Source: GCA-2746365 sp964651445 (GTDB taxonomy: Bacteria; Pseudomonadota; Gammaproteobacteria; SZUA-229). Taken from it: a DNA stretch of 25,770 bases. The notes beneath the pieces are model-generated. The model was not told the origin of the DNA, did no database searches, and saw nothing but the letters and a program-made list of their open reading frames with translations. Made by a program: the position numbers and the translations under genes. The stretch spans positions 1 through 25,770 of the forward strand of contig CAZYYW010000027.1 of NCBI GenBank assembly GCA_964651445.1. The letters run 5' to 3'. Below, piece by piece: positions 7,761 to 16,380 of the stretch (positions are counted from its first letter, which is position 1; each line of letters opens with the position of its first letter).

Positions 7761-9713
7761 CTAAAAATAATAGTTATAATTTATCGACCAGTCTTCATCC
7801 GTGTAAAAATCGTATTCTGTTTGTCGATACTCCGCCCGCATGGCATGGTTGACAACGATATTATATTGCCATTGTAGTAAGGTGATTTTTTTATCCAGAT
7901 CAAAACCTGCGACCGCATTATTTATCTCATAACGCATCATTAACTGACTGCTTTTAATGTTGTATCGCAGACCAAATTGTAAGCCAAGTAAAATACTGTA
8001 GCCTTTGTCGTAATCGGATGAAAGCTGCCATTCACCAACAGTGAGCACAAAACCGGTTAATGCCTGCTGCCTTAAACTAACGCCAACACCACCGCGACTA
8101 ACAAAGTTTCGAACCGAATCCACAGCACTTATTTGCGCACGGTCAAAGCGAAAGTCAAACATCCACGACAACGGTTTTCGCCATCGCTGCAACGGGCTTA
8201 TTGATGTCACATTAAACAGGCTTAGACTTTCAAGACGTAGTTTATTGCTTTCAAACCATTTCATACGCAATTCGAATATATTAATCGCTGCGCCGTCAAC
8301 ATAACCCTGCGGCGCATCCAGTAAATCATGAAATGCGGGACGAAATCTTAAATCAATATATTGTCGGCTATTTTGCTCACCATAACCGGCAGCCACACGT
8401 AGCGAATTATGGCCTTTTTCAGGGGATATTCTGTTTACCGCGTTTGCTGTTTTATTTAACGAAGCCGATGACGAAAGTGCATGGGTCAACTGCAATATTA
8501 GCTGCGCTTTCGGCGTATTGCTAACACCCTGAAACTGCAATATCTTATAACTTTGTTCTAACACTTCTATTTTTTTAGCATCGGAATCGACAACCTGCAA
8601 CAGTTGATTGATGGCTTGCTTATCATCCGATGAGTCGCTTTGTGTGTCGCCTGCCGAGCCAACGGCAATTATTTTTAATACCAATGCTGAACTTGTATTA
8701 TTTTGTGATTGAAAATAGTCGTCAATCTGCGTTACTAAAGAAGCTCGAAATGTGCGCGTTGATATCAAATTTTGTTCATCCAGTGCGCGTACTGTGTCGA
8801 CGGGTATCGCATACAGCGGAAAGTCATTTTTACCCGTCAGTTGTAAACCCGGCCGAATAACATCCAGTAATGCCAGTAGGCGATAGGCACAGTTTTCTCT
8901 AAAAAAATAATAATCAAAATCGATGCCCTTCACTTCCCAAATATGGCGCACCAGTTGTTTTATTTCTTCAGGACTAAAGTTCAGTCGATACTCCCAAATA
9001 TCTCGATTTTCAATATTGTTGTATTCCTGTACCGTTTCATAATAAGGTCGTGCTCTAAAAAAACCTCGGTAGCCTCCGAACAGACCTTTACTAATGTAAC
9101 TGAAAAAGTTATCACTGCCATCGACCCGCGCTGCATAGTTCAAAGTTTGTGACAACAAGATAGATTCATCTTCGCCATCAAAACGCAAAAAAGTATGGCC
9201 AAAGGTGGAACCGGGATTATTCAGATACATTGAAGGAAAAACAAGAAACAGTTGATGATGTGAAACCCTTTTCATAAAAACATCCAGCTTCGGGCAAGAC
9301 ACATCAAAATCATCCGGTATTGCCAGTTGTTGCTTTAACCACCACCATCGCGCCGGAAACAAACACTGTGCATGCCCCTGTTTCGGTGCGCGTAAAAAAG
9401 CTTCAATATTGGACAGCAATTCGGCGTGCGGGTCTCGACTGCCGTTTTCATGGAGAAAAAATGCCTTGTCGTCAGCCTGACTGATATGGCGACGTGATAC
9501 GATTTCTACCTTGTAATGCAATAAAGCCAACCAGGTTTCATGCTGTGCTAGTTGTAACACCTCTGCCAACTGAACGGCAGTGTTAATAAGCTCAGTCTTA
9601 GCGGCTACTGCGAAAACATTCGTAGCTGAGCCAAAAAATCCCAGCATGCAGATTAGCCCATATTGTAAAAAACGCAGTCGCATATTTTTCATTAGTTGGT
9701 AAAATACCTGCAT
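7761..9713 (-). CDS. Secreted DUF4105 (Lnb N-terminal periplasmic domain) protein with C-terminal beta-strand region
   Basis: A 650-residue exported protein. A signal peptide ends near residue 36 (SATNVFAVAA); the start may be the ATG at 9713 or the in-frame ATG at 9692, both upstream of it. The DUF4105 / Lnb N-terminal domain covers about residues 50-290. Its hallmarks are PGSTFGHTFLRFDG with His173, the GGYRGFFRARPYYE segment and FRENCAYRLLALLD with Cys275. The His and Cys resemble the residue pair of permuted NlpC/P60-type cysteine hydrolases, but this is inference. From about residue 430 to the end, alternating short strands (LRVAAGYGEQ, IFELRMKWFE, YSILLGLQFGLRY) and a final Phe suggest an outer-membrane beta-barrel. 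It diverges from proS with only 20 bp between the two starts. The substrate is unknown. Confidence 0.8.
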   Translation of the reverse strand: MQVFYQLMKNMRLRFLQYGLICMLGFFGSATNVFAVAAKTELINTAVQLAEVLQLAQHETWLALLHYKVEIVSRRHISQADDKAFFLHENGSRDPHAELLSNIEAFLRAPKQGHAQCLFPARWWWLKQQLAIPDDFDVSCPKLDVFMKRVSHHQLFLVFPSMYLNNPGSTFGHTFLRFDGEDESILLSQTLNYAARVDGSDNFFSYISKGLFGGYRGFFRARPYYETVQEYNNIENRDIWEYRLNFSPEEIKQLVRHIWEVKGIDFDYYFFRENCAYRLLALLDVIRPGLQLTGKNDFPLYAIPVDTVRALDEQNLISTRTFRASLVTQIDDYFQSQNNTSSALVLKIIAVGSAGDTQSDSSDDKQAINQLLQVVDSDAKKIEVLEQSYKILQFQGVSNTPKAQLILQLTHALSSSASLNKTANAVNRISPEKGHNSLRVAAGYGEQNSRQYIDLRFRPAFHDLLDAPQGYVDGAAINIFELRMKWFESNKLRLESLSLFNVTSISPLQRWRKPLSWMFDFRFDRAQISAVDSVRNFVSRGGVGVSLRQQALTGFVLTVGEWQLSSDYDKGYSILLGLQFGLRYNIKSSQLMMRYEINNAVAGFDLDKKITLLQWQYNIVVNHAMRAEYRQTEYDFYTDEDWSINYNYYF

Positions 9714-9733
9714 TCTACCGAGTATAGCGAATT

Positions 9734-11455
9734 ATGTATTTATCTAAATTTCAGTTAAGCACCCTAAAAGAAACGCCGTCTGATGCGGAAATCACCAGCC
9801 ACCAGCTGATGCTACGCGCAGGCCTTATCCGTAAACTTGCTTCCGGGCTATATACCTGGCTACCGCTGGGCTTACGCATTATGCGCAAGGTAGAGAACAT
9901 CGTGCGTGAAGAAATGAACAACTGCGGCGCTCTGGAAGTACTGATGCCAGCGGTGCAACCCAGTGAACTGTGGCAGGAATCCGGTCGTTGGGAACAATAT
10001 GGCCCGGAATTACTGCGCATGACAGACCGCCACGGTCGCGATTTCTGCTTTGGTCCCACGCACGAAGAAATCATCACCGACATGGCGCGCACCCAGCTTT
10101 CCAGTTATAAACAGTTGCCCGTGACCTATTACCAGATACAAACCAAATTTCGCGATGAGGTTCGACCACGTTTTGGCGTCATGCGTTCACGTGAATTCAT
10201 CATGAAAGATGCCTATTCTTTTCACAGCAACCAGGAAAGCCTGCAACAGACCTATGACAAAATGTTTCAGGCATACAGCAATATTTTCACCCGTTTGGGA
10301 TTAGACTTTCGCGCTGTGATGGCAGACAGTGGTGCCATCGGCGGCAATAGCTCACACGAGTTTCATGTGCTTGCCGATTCCGGTGAGGATGCTATCGCGT
10401 TTTCTGATGGCAGTGATTACGCCGCCAATATTGAACGCGCCGAAACCCTGCCAGCGACAGAACCGCGCCCCGCAGCTACTGCCGAGATGGTTGTTGTCGA
10501 CACACCCAATCAACATAGTATTGAAGAGGTCTGTAATTTTCTTGAGATAGCCACTAGCCAATGCCTGAAAACGCTGCTGGTTACCGGCAGCGAAGAAAAT
10601 TCCGTGGTGGCGTTAATCTTGCGCGGCGACCACGAACTCAATGAAATAAAAGCCGAACACCTTGACGCAGTAGCATCACCGTTTAGTTTTGCCAGTGATG
10701 AACAAATCAAACAGGCCGCCGGTTGTAACGCCGGTTCTTTAGGCCCTGTCGGTTTAAGCATCCCGGTAATTGCTGATTACGCTGCCATGCAATGCGCTGA
10801 TTTTGTTTGTGGCGCGAATGAAAATGGTAAACACCTTAGCGGCGTCAACTGGCTGCGTGACTGCCCGGAACCAGAGGCCGCCGATTTAAGAAATATCGTA
10901 CAGGGCGATGCCAGCCCCGACGGCAAAGGCACACTGTCTATCGTGCGCGGCATTGAAGTCGGTCACATTTTCCAACTAGGGACAAAATATTCAACAGCGA
11001 TGAATGCCACAGTGCTCGATGAAAACGGCAAAGCCACGGTTATGACCATGGGTTGCTACGGCATTGGCGTGACTCGTATTGTCGCCGCCGCTATTGAACA
11101 GAACCATGATGAAAACGGCATTATCTGGCCAACCAACCTAGCGCCGTTTGACGTTGCCATTGCCCCCATTAACATGCAGAAATCTGAAGCTGTACAGGCA
11201 ACGGCTGTGCGCTTATATGATGAACTTACCGCTGCCGGTCTGGATGTTTTACTGTATGACGAAAAAGCCCGCTTAGGCAATATGCTGGCTGATATAGACT
11301 TAATTGGCGTACCGCACCGTATTGTTATTGGTGACCGGGGATTAAAAGAAAACAAAGTCGAATATAAAAAACGTGATGCCAAAGAAAGTGAAGACTTTGC
11401 AGTCGAAGACATCGTCGCATTTTTAACGAAAGACCTATCAACCTCCACAGCATAA
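9734..11455 (+). CDS. proS: Prolyl-tRNA synthetase (bacterial type, with editing domain)
   Basis: Charges tRNA-Pro with proline in the cytoplasm. The 573-residue length matches E. coli ProS (572). Class II motifs are clear: TSHQLMLRAGLIRKLASGLY near residue 21, GPTHEE near 108, FRDEVRPRFGVMRSREFIMKDAYSF (motif 2) about 139-163, and GCYGIGVTRIVAA (motif 3) about 440. The YbaK-type editing insertion that clears mischarged Ala-tRNA lies about 230-390. The anticodon-binding domain runs from about 470 (DEKARLGNMLADIDLIGVPH near 520). It begins 20 bp from the divergent DUF4105 gene, so the two promoters must overlap the neighbouring coding regions or each other. The lytic transglycosylase gene follows after 8 bp and is probably cotranscribed. 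Confidence 0.97.
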   Translation: MYLSKFQLSTLKETPSDAEITSHQLMLRAGLIRKLASGLYTWLPLGLRIMRKVENIVREEMNNCGALEVLMPAVQPSELWQESGRWEQYGPELLRMTDRHGRDFCFGPTHEEIITDMARTQLSSYKQLPVTYYQIQTKFRDEVRPRFGVMRSREFIMKDAYSFHSNQESLQQTYDKMFQAYSNIFTRLGLDFRAVMADSGAIGGNSSHEFHVLADSGEDAIAFSDGSDYAANIERAETLPATEPRPAATAEMVVVDTPNQHSIEEVCNFLEIATSQCLKTLLVTGSEENSVVALILRGDHELNEIKAEHLDAVASPFSFASDEQIKQAAGCNAGSLGPVGLSIPVIADYAAMQCADFVCGANENGKHLSGVNWLRDCPEPEAADLRNIVQGDASPDGKGTLSIVRGIEVGHIFQLGTKYSTAMNATVLDENGKATVMTMGCYGIGVTRIVAAAIEQNHDENGIIWPTNLAPFDVAIAPINMQKSEAVQATAVRLYDELTAAGLDVLLYDEKARLGNMLADIDLIGVPHRIVIGDRGLKENKVEYKKRDAKESEDFAVEDIVAFLTKDLSTSTA

Positions 11456-11463
11456 TTATTTAA

Positions 11464-12075
11464 ATGATGAATAAGCGTTTAAACATTATCGGCTTAGCGT
11501 TTGTCTTCCATGTACTCGCCATTCTGTTATTAGCGAGTCTGATGTTCCACAGTACGCAAGCACATGCCAACAATCCATCTGTTGACCCTAAATTGCGCCA
11601 GCTTTTAAGCGAAGCCATCAATTCATCCGATAGTTTTGACGACCGTTTTCATGCAGAAGTTTGGCTACTGGATATGTCCAATCGCTTGCAACGTTTTGTT
11701 AAAGATGAAAAAACCCGACTGACCATGCTTAAGTATATCCACCTTGAGGCGACAAGGTCAGGACTGCAACCCGAATTAGTACTGGCGGTTATCGAAGTCG
11801 AAAGTCATTTTGATAGCTACGCTGTTTCAAAAGCAGGTGCTCAGGGAATTATGCAGGTTATGCCTTTCTGGCTAGATGAAATCGGACGACCCGGTGACAA
11901 CCTGATCGATTTAAAAACCAGTCTTCGCCTTGGCACCACCATATTAAAATACTACATGGACAAAGAAAACAACGACCTGCACAAAGCACTGGCACGTTAC
12001 AACGGCAGCATTGGCTCTAAAAAATATAGCAACAAGGTATTAAAAGCTTTGCAAAATCACTGGTACCAATCGTGA
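11464..12075 (+). CDS. Membrane-anchored or secreted lytic transglycosylase (SLT domain)
   Basis: A 203-residue peptidoglycan-cleaving enzyme. Residues about 8-35 are hydrophobic and end in THS/QAHA-like sequence, a signal peptide or anchor. The SLT domain covers about residues 85-195: LVLAVIEVESHFDSYAVS with the catalytic Glu at 113 (the ES pair), GAQGIMQVMPFW and ALARYNGSIG, all standard family landmarks. Such enzymes cut the MurNAc-GlcNAc bond to form 1,6-anhydro products during wall remodelling. It follows proS by 8 bp, an arrangement I recall in other gammaproteobacteria; the functional link is not obvious. A 101-bp spacer separates it from the next small gene. Confidence 0.9.
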   Translation: MMNKRLNIIGLAFVFHVLAILLLASLMFHSTQAHANNPSVDPKLRQLLSEAINSSDSFDDRFHAEVWLLDMSNRLQRFVKDEKTRLTMLKYIHLEATRSGLQPELVLAVIEVESHFDSYAVSKAGAQGIMQVMPFWLDEIGRPGDNLIDLKTSLRLGTTILKYYMDKENNDLHKALARYNGSIGSKKYSNKVLKALQNHWYQS

Positions 12076-12136
12076 CGCACATCACATATTGGCTAAAACT
12101 ATTGGTGAGACAAGGGAAGTCTTGATCTAAATACAT

Positions 12137-12142
12137 TATAAT
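12137..12142 (+). promoter_or_regulatory. Candidate -10 box before the DUF2892 gene
   Basis: A perfect TATAAT lies 34 bp before the ATG at 12177. No matching -35 is found at 16-18 bp, so the promoter is uncertain. An imperfect FNR-like dyad (TTGAT at 12123) sits just upstream, but it is too close to the -10 box for an activating site. Confidence 0.3.
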
Positions 12143-12176
12143 TCCGCCATGGATTTTTTAAACAGCGTGAGTATAA

Positions 12177-12401
12177 ATGTGTAATGTAAACGGCATCGGT
12201 CAGTTTCTAAGGATAGCCTTTGGACTTGGCTTAATCGTCACCGCCTGGTTTGGCCCGCAAACGTCGTTATTAAGTTTCGAGTGGATGTATTTGTGGAACT
12301 TTGCCTGGTTAGGTCTTATCCCGCTATTGTCCGGGATCGCTGCTTTCTGTCCTGTTTATGCTGTTTTTGGTTGCGGCCATCAATCACAGGGAAAAGAATA
12401 A
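12177..12401 (+). CDS. Small DUF2892 (YgaP-type) inner membrane protein
   Basis: A 74-residue protein with two membrane segments (about residues 9-26 and 41-66). The wording NVNGIGQFLRIAFGLGLI, then WLGLIPLLSGIAAFCPVYAVFG, fits DUF2892, the membrane part found fused to rhodanese in YgaP and often encoded alone. Here no rhodanese domain is attached or nearby. The CPVY motif holds a conserved cysteine. Function of the stand-alone form is unknown. Its stop is 15 bp from the stop of the opposing glycerate-kinase-like gene, leaving no room for a conventional terminator between them. Confidence 0.8.
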   Translation: MCNVNGIGQFLRIAFGLGLIVTAWFGPQTSLLSFEWMYLWNFAWLGLIPLLSGIAAFCPVYAVFGCGHQSQGKE

Positions 12402-12416
12402 TTAGAATTGTCTTCA

Positions 12417-13634
12417 TCAAAAAATATAGGCAATCACTATATCCATAACATTGGTATTACTGTGTTCGCCTTGAACCAGGTCGTCCGTTGCCATTAACAC
12501 GATACCCGCGTTCGCTTTATCTATTTCCTGCTGCAGGTCGAAACCCATTTCTTTAGCTTGTGAGGGAGTGCGCATAGAAACCACGGCACCCGCACAACGA
12601 GAATTTCCATCTACGCCATCGGTACCAGCCGCCAGTAAATGTATGTTGGGTTGATTTGTTAGATTTTTAGCAAAAGTTAGTGCCAGTGTTAAGTTACGGC
12701 CACCAATCCCTGGTCTCTCAGGCAATTGAACCGTGGTTTCACCCCCCCAAATATGAATACCCTTTGGCGCATCACGTAATTTTTCATATAAGCAGTTTGC
12801 CGCTTCGCTTGCATCGCCTTCAAGAAACTCGGGGTGCAGGTAACTGGCATAGCCTTCAATCTTTGCCGTTTCATCAACCGCCTGCATGGCAAGTGCTAAA
12901 TTACCGACAATATGGGTATCGACTATTTTTGTTGATATTGGTAGGCAATCAATATGTGCTGGCATCATCGCCGACAAAAACTCATCATGTTCTGGTACTG
13001 CACTGGTATTGAGTAATAAACCAGAACCAATAAATGCCGCTTTGTCATCTTTAACGTCCGACAATAATAACTGCGTCACCTTGCGTGTTTTAAGATAATG
13101 CAAGAGACCGCCACCTTTAATTTTTGAAAACTGCTGCCGCCAGCTATTTATCTGAATAATATCTTTACCACTGGCTAACAGGTAGCGATTTACTTCCTGT
13201 AGTTGTTGTAAATTAATACCATCAATGGGCACTTCAACGAATGACGAGCAACCACCAGAAATTAAAAACAGACAGGAATCATCACTATTCATTGTTGCCA
13301 GAAAATCGATTAAGGCATTACCTGCTGCTATCGATCGCTCATCCGGCACCGGGTGTGATGAAACCATCGATAACAGATTTTTATTTTTTTTTAGTTGACG
13401 AGTAATTTTTGATGGGGGGCAAATCAACAAGGATTTTTTTATACTGGGCACACAATCAAAGGCTCCCTGCAACATCGCTGCCGACGCTTTGCCGATAGCG
13501 ACACAGTGTGTAAATGACGGGTTATTGGCAGTGGATTTCTGACGCCATTGATTGACCAGATAACGTCCGTCAACCGCATCCAGTGCAGTATCGTACAGCA
13601 AAAGCAGCAGTTCACGTGCGGTAAGTTCTGTCAT
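12417..13634 (-). CDS. Glycerate 2-kinase-like protein (DUF4147/MOFRL)
   Basis: A 405-residue member of the GckA/TtuD glycerate kinase type, which phosphorylates D-glycerate at C2 using ATP. Visible features are the N-terminal DUF4147 domain (VAIGKASAAML near residue 45, SSHPVPDERS near 92, LISGGCSSFVEVP near 123, QFSKIKGGGLL near 168) and the C-terminal MOFRL domain (IWGGETTVQLP near 296, GIGGRNLTLAL, AAGTDGVDGNS near 335, SNTNVMDIVI at the end). In many members the GGRN motif is followed by Q and E or H; here it is followed by LT, so the family is firm but the exact activity less so. It lies downstream of metZ on the same strand (75-bp spacer) and may read from that transcript. Confidence 0.78.
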   Translation of the reverse strand: MTELTARELLLLLYDTALDAVDGRYLVNQWRQKSTANNPSFTHCVAIGKASAAMLQGAFDCVPSIKKSLLICPPSKITRQLKKNKNLLSMVSSHPVPDERSIAAGNALIDFLATMNSDDSCLFLISGGCSSFVEVPIDGINLQQLQEVNRYLLASGKDIIQINSWRQQFSKIKGGGLLHYLKTRKVTQLLLSDVKDDKAAFIGSGLLLNTSAVPEHDEFLSAMMPAHIDCLPISTKIVDTHIVGNLALAMQAVDETAKIEGYASYLHPEFLEGDASEAANCLYEKLRDAPKGIHIWGGETTVQLPERPGIGGRNLTLALTFAKNLTNQPNIHLLAAGTDGVDGNSRCAGAVVSMRTPSQAKEMGFDLQQEIDKANAGIVLMATDDLVQGEHSNTNVMDIVIAYIF

Positions 13635-13709
13635 CTTAATTCAGGGGGCGTTATTTTAGCGATGCCTTCCTTGCCTGTTATCGCGCGGCAAGGCACAGTG
13701 AAAAAAGCA

Positions 13710-14909
13710 TCACACACGCATGCCGCGCAACAAATCAGCCTTGATATCTTTTAACTCTTCTAATCCAACGGCAATACGAATTAAGCCATCGGAGATGCCT
13801 GCAGCGATACGTTGCTCCGGCGTTAAACGCCCATGCGTGGTGGTCGCCGGGTGAGTAATGGTAGTTTTGGTATCGCCCAGATTAGCCGTAATCGAAAGTA
13901 ACTTAGTGGCATCAATCAATGCCCAACCTTCTTTTTTTCCACCATGCAATTCAAACGATAACAAGCCACCAAAATCGGACTGCTGGGTTTTTGCCAATGC
14001 GTGTTGCGGGTGACCTTCCAGCCCTGGGTAATACACTTTTTTTACTTCAGGCAGTTGTTGCAGCCAGTTGGCAAGTTCCAGTGCGGCGGCGGAATGCGCC
14101 TGCATACGCAGCTTTAATGTTTCTAGACCTTTAAGAAATACCCAGGCATTAAAGGTACTCATGGTCGGCCCGGCACTGCGTAAAAAACCATAGACGCCTT
14201 CACCCACAACATCCTTTGTCCCGCACACAGCACCGCCCATACATCGTCCCTGACCATCAATATATTTAGTGGCGGAATGGATAACGATATCAGCGCCTAG
14301 ATTTAATGGTTGCTGCAAAGCCGGCGTTGACAGGCAATTATCCACGGCAAGCAAGCAGCCGTGTTTATGTGCAATTTTAGCCAGCGCCGTTATATCAACT
14401 AACTCCAACAATGGATTAGACGGGGTTTCCAGAAATAGTAATTTTGTTTCTGGCGTAATGGCTTTTTCCCATGCCGCCAAATCTGACAGGTCAACAAAGG
14501 TGGTAGCGATGCCTAATTTGGCAACGATGTTTTCCAGCAAAACAGTGGTAGTACCAAAGATACTGCGTGAAGAAACAATATGATCGCCGGTTTTCAACAA
14601 GCCAAGTATCGTAGCGGTAATCGCAGACATTCCCGAGGCAGTCGCGACACAACATTCTGCCATCTCTAAAGAAGCCAGCCGTTGTTCAAAGGTTCTTACT
14701 GTTGGGTTAGTAAACCTTGAATAGATGTTGCCTGGTATTTCACCAGAGAATCTTGCCGCCGCTTCTGCTGCCGATGCAAACACATAACTGGAGGTTGGAA
14801 AAATGGGTTCGCTGTGTTCATTTTCATGTGTCCGCACCTGACCTTCACGCACAGCATGTGTTGCAAAACCCCACTCGGAAGTATCTGGTGTATTGTCTCT
14901 ATCTGTCAT
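13710..14909 (-). CDS. metZ: O-succinylhomoserine sulfhydrylase
   Basis: A PLP enzyme of the Cys/Met-metabolism family that makes homocysteine from O-succinylhomoserine and sulfide in the direct-sulfhydrylation route to methionine. The 399-residue length is typical. The N-terminus (FATHAVREGQ, PIFPTSSYVF) is followed by YSRFTNPT near residue 63 and SGMSAI near 92. Asp190 (in LAVDNCLSTP) and the PLP lysine Lys215 (HSATKYIDGQGR) are present, and SITANLGDTKT lies near the end. The wording fits the MetZ subgroup better than cystathionine gamma-synthase, but only assay or phylogeny would settle that. The ATG at 14909 is preceded by GAG seven bases upstream. In pseudomonads metZ commonly follows purF; here an L,D-transpeptidase gene and an opposite-strand membrane gene separate them. 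Confidence 0.92.
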   Translation of the reverse strand: MTDRDNTPDTSEWGFATHAVREGQVRTHENEHSEPIFPTSSYVFASAAEAAARFSGEIPGNIYSRFTNPTVRTFEQRLASLEMAECCVATASGMSAITATILGLLKTGDHIVSSRSIFGTTTVLLENIVAKLGIATTFVDLSDLAAWEKAITPETKLLFLETPSNPLLELVDITALAKIAHKHGCLLAVDNCLSTPALQQPLNLGADIVIHSATKYIDGQGRCMGGAVCGTKDVVGEGVYGFLRSAGPTMSTFNAWVFLKGLETLKLRMQAHSAAALELANWLQQLPEVKKVYYPGLEGHPQHALAKTQQSDFGGLLSFELHGGKKEGWALIDATKLLSITANLGDTKTTITHPATTTHGRLTPEQRIAAGISDGLIRIAVGLEELKDIKADLLRGMRV

Positions 14910-14978
14910 GTTATTACTCTATTCTTTTTTGTGCATCATCGACTGTTTATCATACTACGGCATATAACGATGCCAACA

Positions 14979-15461
14979 CTATTCTTCGATCAGCACTTCA
15001 CTACCGACCTCGACCAATCGATATAAGTCGACCACATCCTGATTACGCATTCGAATACAACCTATCGATTCCGGTGTGCCAATACTGTCTTCATGATTGC
15101 TGCCATGAATGTAAATATAACGCTGGTATGTATCGACATAACCACCCTGATTACGCCCCGGCTCCATGCCTTCTAGCCATAAAATACGACTCATAATGAC
15201 ATCATCGGGCAAATTATCACCGCGTTGCTGGCACTCCTCAAGACTGCCGTGCGGCACCCGGTTTATGTACACCTCATTAACCGGCATCGCACCGCCCAGT
15301 TTGTCTTTAATACGGTGTAATCCAAGCGGGGTTTTTTCACTGCCGTTTTCACTGCCGGTACCGTATTTCGACGTTGACACCGGATACTGCTGAATCAGCT
15401 TGCCATCTTCATCCAGTAACTTCAGTTGTTGTTGCGTCACATTGATATTTATTGTATTCAC
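14979..15461 (-). CDS. L,D-transpeptidase (YkuD domain) without a signal peptide
   Basis: A 160-residue protein consisting almost only of a YkuD catalytic domain. The active-site signature is intact near residues 118-138: IHGSNHEDSIG, then SIGCIRMRNQDV, with Cys as the nucleophile and His in HGS. YkuD enzymes form 3-3 peptidoglycan cross-links or attach proteins to the wall, usually in the periplasm. This one begins NTININVTQQQLKLLDEDGK with no hydrophobic segment. The start is GTG at 15461, with AAGG seven bases before it; an in-frame TAA nine bases upstream rules out a longer N-terminus. It is therefore predicted cytoplasmic or exported by another route. It lies 69 bp before metZ on the same strand and is divergent from the small membrane protein gene. 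Confidence 0.85.
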   Translation of the reverse strand: MNTININVTQQQLKLLDEDGKLIQQYPVSTSKYGTGSENGSEKTPLGLHRIKDKLGGAMPVNEVYINRVPHGSLEECQQRGDNLPDDVIMSRILWLEGMEPGRNQGGYVDTYQRYIYIHGSNHEDSIGTPESIGCIRMRNQDVVDLYRLVEVGSEVLIEE

Positions 15462-15648
15462 ATTTCTACCTTACTGTATAGAATACAAAGTATCACACAG
15501 TTGAAAACGTATGGGTAGCTCTATCAGCGTATTCTTAAGATACTGTTCGAGGCATTCCGCTAACAAAAAAATTACGCTACAATGAAATAAATCCACTACA
15601 CCCGAATCAGTAACGTTGCTAAATCAGTGACACCAGTACGAGATTATA

Positions 15649-16305
15649 ATGACAAATGAACCTGAGAACGATCTGCAAATACCCGAAAAGCAGACCACTG
15701 AAAATCAAGCTGCTGACCTTCAACAAGCCGGTAACAGCGCCAAGCTGAATAATCAGATTGAATTTTTTCCGATTTCCGAAGGCAAGCTTATTACATTGTA
15801 TATTCTCAGCTTTGGCTTATACGGTATCTACTGGTTCTATAAAAACTGGAAGCTGCAACAGCCAAGAATGGACAAAAAAATATACCCGGTGTTGCGCGCA
15901 ATTTTTTCGATTTTTTTCACCCATGCACTGTTTAGACGTATCCATAACAGAGCAAAAAACATGGAGAAAAAACATCAATTCAAGCCCAACTTACTGGCTA
16001 CATTTTTTGTTGCTGCCGTTATTTTCGGTAACCTGCTGGACCCAATAACGGTGAATACGAGTGTAATGGATATACTGACGGACAATACTATCGTCATCGT
16101 CTCGCTTATAATTTTCATTGCCAGCGTATATCCCATGATCGTAGTGCAAGCGACTGTGAACCGAATCAATAATGACATGCTAGGCTATTTAAACCACAAA
16201 TACAGCCTGTGGAATTACTTACTGATTGTTGTTGGGGTGCTAATTTGGATAGTGCTGATACTGGGGCTGTTAATGCAATCTATGGGATTGATGCCGGTAA
16301 AGTGA
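15649..16305 (+). CDS. Small polytopic membrane protein, DUF4234-like
   Basis: A 218-residue inner-membrane protein of unknown function. After a 40-residue polar N-terminus rich in Gln and Glu, the segment FFPISEGKLITLYILSFGLY, then GIYWFYKNWKLQQ (about residues 39-71) recalls DUF4234-type proteins. Three further hydrophobic stretches follow, about residues 120-136, 147-167 and 185-212. VNRINND near 175 is another recognisable segment. ATG at 15649 is preceded by GAG nine bases upstream. The gene is alone on + between two - strand runs and separates purF from the Ldt-metZ pair. It is probably transcribed from the 187-bp divergent spacer at 15462-15648, where a TACAAT at 15578-15583 is a possible -10 box with a poor -35. 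Confidence 0.7.
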   Translation: MTNEPENDLQIPEKQTTENQAADLQQAGNSAKLNNQIEFFPISEGKLITLYILSFGLYGIYWFYKNWKLQQPRMDKKIYPVLRAIFSIFFTHALFRRIHNRAKNMEKKHQFKPNLLATFFVAAVIFGNLLDPITVNTSVMDILTDNTIVIVSLIIFIASVYPMIVVQATVNRINNDMLGYLNHKYSLWNYLLIVVGVLIWIVLILGLLMQSMGLMPVK

Positions 16306-16324
16306 TGGTTTTTTGGTAGGAAGA

Positions 16325-16338
16325 TACGTTGCTCGTTA
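16325..16338 (-). repeat. Short ACGA-type repeat remnant (inverted)
   Basis: On - it reads TAACGAGCAACGT. It is inverted relative to the copy at 16381-16403, with an 11-bp perfect match (16328-16338 against 16393-16403), so the spacer between the membrane-protein gene and purF can form a hairpin with a 54-bp loop. Confidence 0.45.
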
Positions 16339-16380
16339 ATAAACCATGCCTTTTATTGATGACTAGTGTGCTTGCTTTTT

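Noticed and set aside
12123..12136. FNR-like site TTGAT-N4-ATACA before the DUF2892 gene
   Set aside because: The second half matches poorly and it sits directly against the candidate -10 box, not at the usual activating distance.
13669..13693. Hairpin CCTTGCC/GGCAAGG in the spacer between metZ and the glycerate-kinase-like gene as a terminator
   Set aside because: A 7-bp stem with an 11-base loop is present, but no T-run follows on either strand, so intrinsic termination is not supported.
14717..15196. 159-codon open frame on + over the metZ start and the L,D-transpeptidase gene
   Set aside because: It is antisense to two well-supported genes, rich in Cys and His in a way typical of shadow frames, and resembles no protein I know.
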